In this document: piece after piece, positions 13,729 through 15,915 of the stretch
How positions within the stretch are numbered: the stretch's first letter is position 1
Layout: each line of letters opens with the position of its first letter
Assembly: GCA_002361615.1 (NCBI GenBank)
Contig: DETK01000028.1
Location: 33,250-49,164 of the forward strand
Direction: 5' to 3'
DNA length: 15,915 nt
Source: Bacteroidales bacterium UBA3290
GTDB taxonomy: Bacteria > Bacteroidota > Bacteroidia > Bacteroidales > UBA932
The notes under the pieces: model-generated
What the model was told of the DNA's origin: nothing
What the model saw: the letters and a program-made list of their open reading frames with translations, nothing else
The model's database searches: none
Made by a program: the position numbers and the translations under genes

Positions 13729-14001
13729 ATGAATCTCCGTGACATCAAGAAGGATATCGAATTCCTGATCGGCGACTTCGTGGAAGATTGCCTGCTGTTC
13801 GCTATGTTGCACCCTGAAAAAGAGCTCGGACAAGTGGAGACCCTGATCAACGAGGCGAGCGATATGGCTGACGATCTGTTCGACAAAGTGAACCACCCGG
13901 CAGCGGACGTGAAGGCCCGCGCCTATTACAACCGCGTCGGCGCCGAACTGCTCACCGGCCTGGACAAACTCTACGAACGGCTGAGCGCCCTTGCAAAATA
14001 A
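13729..14001 (+). CDS. small conserved helical protein upstream of rpsO, function unknown
   Basis: The product is 90 residues, acidic and almost entirely helix-forming, without signal peptide or membrane segment (MNLRDIKKDIEFLIGDFVED at the start, LDKLYERLSALAK at the end). To my recollection Bacteroidetes genomes often carry a protein of this size just before rpsO, but no function is known to me. It has its own -7 box and is followed by a separate rpsO promoter, so it can be transcribed alone or read through into rpsO. The heptad-like spacing of Leu, Ile and Phe suggests a helical bundle or a dimer, perhaps binding RNA or a ribosome-related partner. That is speculation from position. Confidence 0.75.
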   Translation: MNLRDIKKDIEFLIGDFVEDCLLFAMLHPEKELGQVETLINEASDMADDLFDKVNHPAADVKARAYYNRVGAELLTGLDKLYERLSALAK

Positions 14002-14016
14002 TTGTGGAATAAAAAG

Positions 14017-14046
14017 TTGCAGAGTTAAAAAATATCCTTACCTTTG
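14017..14046 (+). promoter_or_regulatory. rpsO: rpsO promoter
   Basis: TTG (14017-14019), exactly 19 bp, then TACCTTTG (14039-14046) is a near-ideal Bacteroidetes promoter, followed by a short leader to the ATG at 14071. It rules out starting rpsO at the in-frame TTG 14044, which lies inside the -7 box. Confidence 0.8.
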
Positions 14047-14070
14047 CAGCCCTTAACAATTTTTTGCATT

Positions 14071-14346
14071 ATGTCAGAGTATTTGAACGCAGACAAGAAG
14101 CAAGAGATTTTCGGCAAATACGGGAAGTCTAATGTTGACACCGGCTCGCCTGAGAGTCAGGTTGCTTTGTTTTCCTACCGTATCGCTCATCTGACCGAGC
14201 ACCTGAAGGCCAACAAGAAGGACCACAATACGCAGCGCGCCCTTCTCCGCCTTGTAGGTAAGCGCCGTCAGCTCCTCGATTACCTGAAAGAGAAGGACAT
14301 TGAGAGATACCGCGAGATCGTGAAGGCCCTGGGCCTCCGCAAATAA
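14071..14346 (+). CDS. rpsO: 30S ribosomal protein S15
   Basis: The product is 91 residues, close to the usual 89. It binds the central domain of 16S rRNA early in small-subunit assembly. Family features are clear: GSPESQVALFSYRI (25-38), LTEHLKANKKDHNTQRALL and VGKRRQLLDYL, the helices that contact rRNA, ending REIVKALGLR. ATG 14071 is chosen because the promoter overlaps any earlier start. It is followed by an intrinsic terminator and pnp, the conserved rpsO-pnp order. Confidence 0.97.
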   Translation: MSEYLNADKKQEIFGKYGKSNVDTGSPESQVALFSYRIAHLTEHLKANKKDHNTQRALLRLVGKRRQLLDYLKEKDIERYREIVKALGLRK

Positions 14347-14363
14347 TCTCCAGGGAAAAGATG

Positions 14364-14391
14364 AAGGCCGCCGTATGCAGCGGCCTTTTTT
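14364..14391 (+). terminator. intrinsic terminator between rpsO and pnp
   Basis: AAGGCCGC (14364-14371) pairs with GCGGCCTT (14380-14387) around an 8-base loop and runs straight into six T residues (14386-14391). It ends 26 bp before pnp. No promoter is visible in that gap, so pnp probably depends on partial read-through, or this stem is a processing site. Confidence 0.8.
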
Positions 14392-14417
14392 GTATGAAGA
14401 CACACTAAGGTTACAAT

Positions 14418-15915
14418 ATGAACGTTATCAAGAAAATCATTGAATTGTCCGACGGTCGGACAATCGAAATCGAGACCGGTAAGCTTGCCAAGCAGGCCGA
14501 CGGCTCGGCGGTCGTGAAGATGGGCGGCACGATGCTGCTTGCGACCGTAACCGCTGCTACAGAAGTCAAGGAAGGAACGGATTTCCTTCCGCTCCAGGTT
14601 GATTACCGGGAGAAATATTACGCCGCGGGCCGCTTCCCCGGCGGATTCCTCAAGAGAGAGAGCCGTCCCGACGACTATGAGATCCTGATCTCCCGTCTGG
14701 TGGACCGCCCCATCCGTCCGCTCTGGCCCGACGACTTCCACCTGGAAGTGTTTGTCAACGTGATGCTGATCTCAGCAGAAAAAGATATCCAGCCCGACGC
14801 CCTGGCGGGCCTGGCCGCATCGGCCGCACTGGCCTCGAGCGACCTGCCGTTCCAGGGTCCTATCTCCGAAGTCCGCGTGGCCCGCATTGACGGCCAGTTC
14901 GTCATCAACCCCGGCTTCAAGGATACGGAGCGCGCCGACCTCGAACTGATGGTCGCCGCCACCGAGGAGAACATCATGATGGTCGAGGGTGAAATGAAGG
15001 AAGTCTCCGAGCACGACATGCTCGAGGCCATCAAGTTCGCCCACGAAGAAATCAAGAAACACTGCCGCGTGCAGAAGGAACTGATGCACGAACTGGGCAC
15101 CGATGTGAACAAGCGCGACTATCCGCACGACGTCGAGGACGAAGAGCTCAAGAAAGCGGTCCACGAAGCCTGCTACGCCCGCTGCTACGAGACCGCCAAG
15201 GCTGCGCTGCCCAAGCACGAGCGCGCCGACGCTTTCGAAGCCATCAAGGCCGATTTCCTGGCCACCATCCCGGAAGAGGAACTCGAGGAGAAGACCCCGC
15301 TCGTGGAGCGCTACTACCACGACGTGGAGAAGGAAGCCATGCGCAACCTTGTCCTCGACGAAGGCCGCCGGCTCGACGGCCGCGCCACCGACGAGGTACG
15401 TCCGATCTGGTGCGAAGTGGACTACCTGCCCTGCGCCCACGGCTCCGCCATCTTCACCCGCGGCGAGACCCAGTCGCTCGCGACCGTGACCCTCGGTACC
15501 AAGCTCGATATGAAGGAACAGGACGAAGTGCTGATCCAGGACGACCAGCAGTTCGTGCTCCACTACAACTTCCCGCCGTTCGCAACGGGTGAAGCCAAGC
15601 CGCAGCGCGCCACGGGCCGCCGCGAGATCGGCCACGGCAACCTGGCCATGCGCGCCCTCAAGGCCGTCATGCCGCTTGCCCCGGAGAATCCCTACGCCGT
15701 GCGCGTGGTCTCCGACATCCTCGAGTCGAACGGTTCCTCGTCCATGGCTTCGGTCTGCGGCGGCTGCCTCGCCCTGATGGACGCCGGCGTGAAGATCCGC
15801 AAGCCGGTCGCCGGTGTGGCCATGGGCCTGATCACCGACGCCGAACACCCGAACGACCGCTACGCCATCCTGACCGACATCCTCGGCGATGAGGACCACC
15901 TCGGCGACATGGACT
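14418..15915 (+). CDS. pnp: polynucleotide phosphorylase, N-terminal two thirds (runs off window)
   Basis: This is a 3'-5' phosphorolytic exoribonuclease of the RNA degradation machinery. 499 complete codons are present from ATG 14418. The first RNase PH domain covers about residues 1-145 (GGTMLLATVTA, FPGGFLKRESRP, LISRLVDRPIRPL). The all-alpha linker spans about 150-300. The second, catalytic RNase PH domain starts near 310 (RRLDGRATDEVRPI, FTRGETQSLATVTLG, FPPFATGEA, SNGSSSMASVCGG). The window ends at GDEDHLGDMD (490-499), the motif holding the catalytic aspartates (E. coli D486 and D492; here probably 491 and 497). KH and S1 domains should follow outside. Start and length match Bacteroidetes pnp. 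Confidence 0.97.
   Translation, partial: MNVIKKIIELSDGRTIEIETGKLAKQADGSAVVKMGGTMLLATVTAATEVKEGTDFLPLQVDYREKYYAAGRFPGGFLKRESRPDDYEILISRLVDRPIRPLWPDDFHLEVFVNVMLISAEKDIQPDALAGLAASAALASSDLPFQGPISEVRVARIDGQFVINPGFKDTERADLELMVAATEENIMMVEGEMKEVSEHDMLEAIKFAHEEIKKHCRVQKELMHELGTDVNKRDYPHDVEDEELKKAVHEACYARCYETAKAALPKHERADAFEAIKADFLATIPEEELEEKTPLVERYYHDVEKEAMRNLVLDEGRRLDGRATDEVRPIWCEVDYLPCAHGSAIFTRGETQSLATVTLGTKLDMKEQDEVLIQDDQQFVLHYNFPPFATGEAKPQRATGRREIGHGNLAMRALKAVMPLAPENPYAVRVVSDILESNGSSSMASVCGGCLALMDAGVKIRKPVAGVAMGLITDAEHPNDRYAILTDILGDEDHLGDMD

Noticed and set aside
14044..14070. TTG start for rpsO nine codons upstream
   Set aside because: The TTG lies inside the promoter -7 box, and ATG 14071 gives normal S15 length.

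Overview
The window looks like a fairly GC-rich chromosome of a member of the Bacteroidales. Several promoters fit the Bacteroidetes -33/-7 pattern (TTG or TTTG, about 19-21 bp, TAnnTTTG). Other signs are a membrane-anchored LytTR regulator, lipoprotein and FISUMP-type sequences, and an rpsO-pnp pair preceded by a small helical protein. I cannot name the genus; a Rikenellaceae-like or rumen Bacteroidales is a guess.

1-7048, lipid block. Seven tightly packed minus-strand genes read fabH-fabF-fabZ-fabG-etfB-etfA-acyl-CoA dehydrogenase (the last runs off the window). They encode initiation, elongation, ketoreduction and dehydration of type II fatty acid synthesis, then an electron transfer flavoprotein and its dehydrogenase partner. 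No enoyl-ACP reductase is present. A plus-strand membrane LytTR regulator lies between fabH and a separate minus-strand acyl carrier protein gene.

7049-10026, cell-wall peptide block. A 183-bp divergent intergenic region carries four helically phased copies of (A/T)TTGTGGCGAA between the acpP and downstream promoters. Then come an NlpC/P60 lipoprotein peptidase, a Tat-exported L-Ala-D/L-Glu epimerase and an unrecognised protein. The last overlaps the epimerase stop but has a seven-A frame break after its first codons. The first two should act in series on muropeptides outside the cytoplasm.

10027-12923, disordered region. One small secreted protein (10279-10680) is the only confident intact gene. 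Around it lie a signal-peptide-like remnant, strong hairpins, a 332-bp inverted-repeat element without a transposase, a two-unit 44-bp inverted repeat, and a diverged direct repeat. A FISUMP fragment meets a 5'-truncated AraC regulator head to head. This looks like a site of insertion and decay.

12944-15915, conserved core. A secreted DUF4412/LolA-like protein lies on the minus strand. On the plus strand are a small conserved protein, rpsO with a textbook promoter and terminator, and pnp, truncated at the window edge within its active-site motif.

All identifications come from reading motifs by eye; no database search was run.
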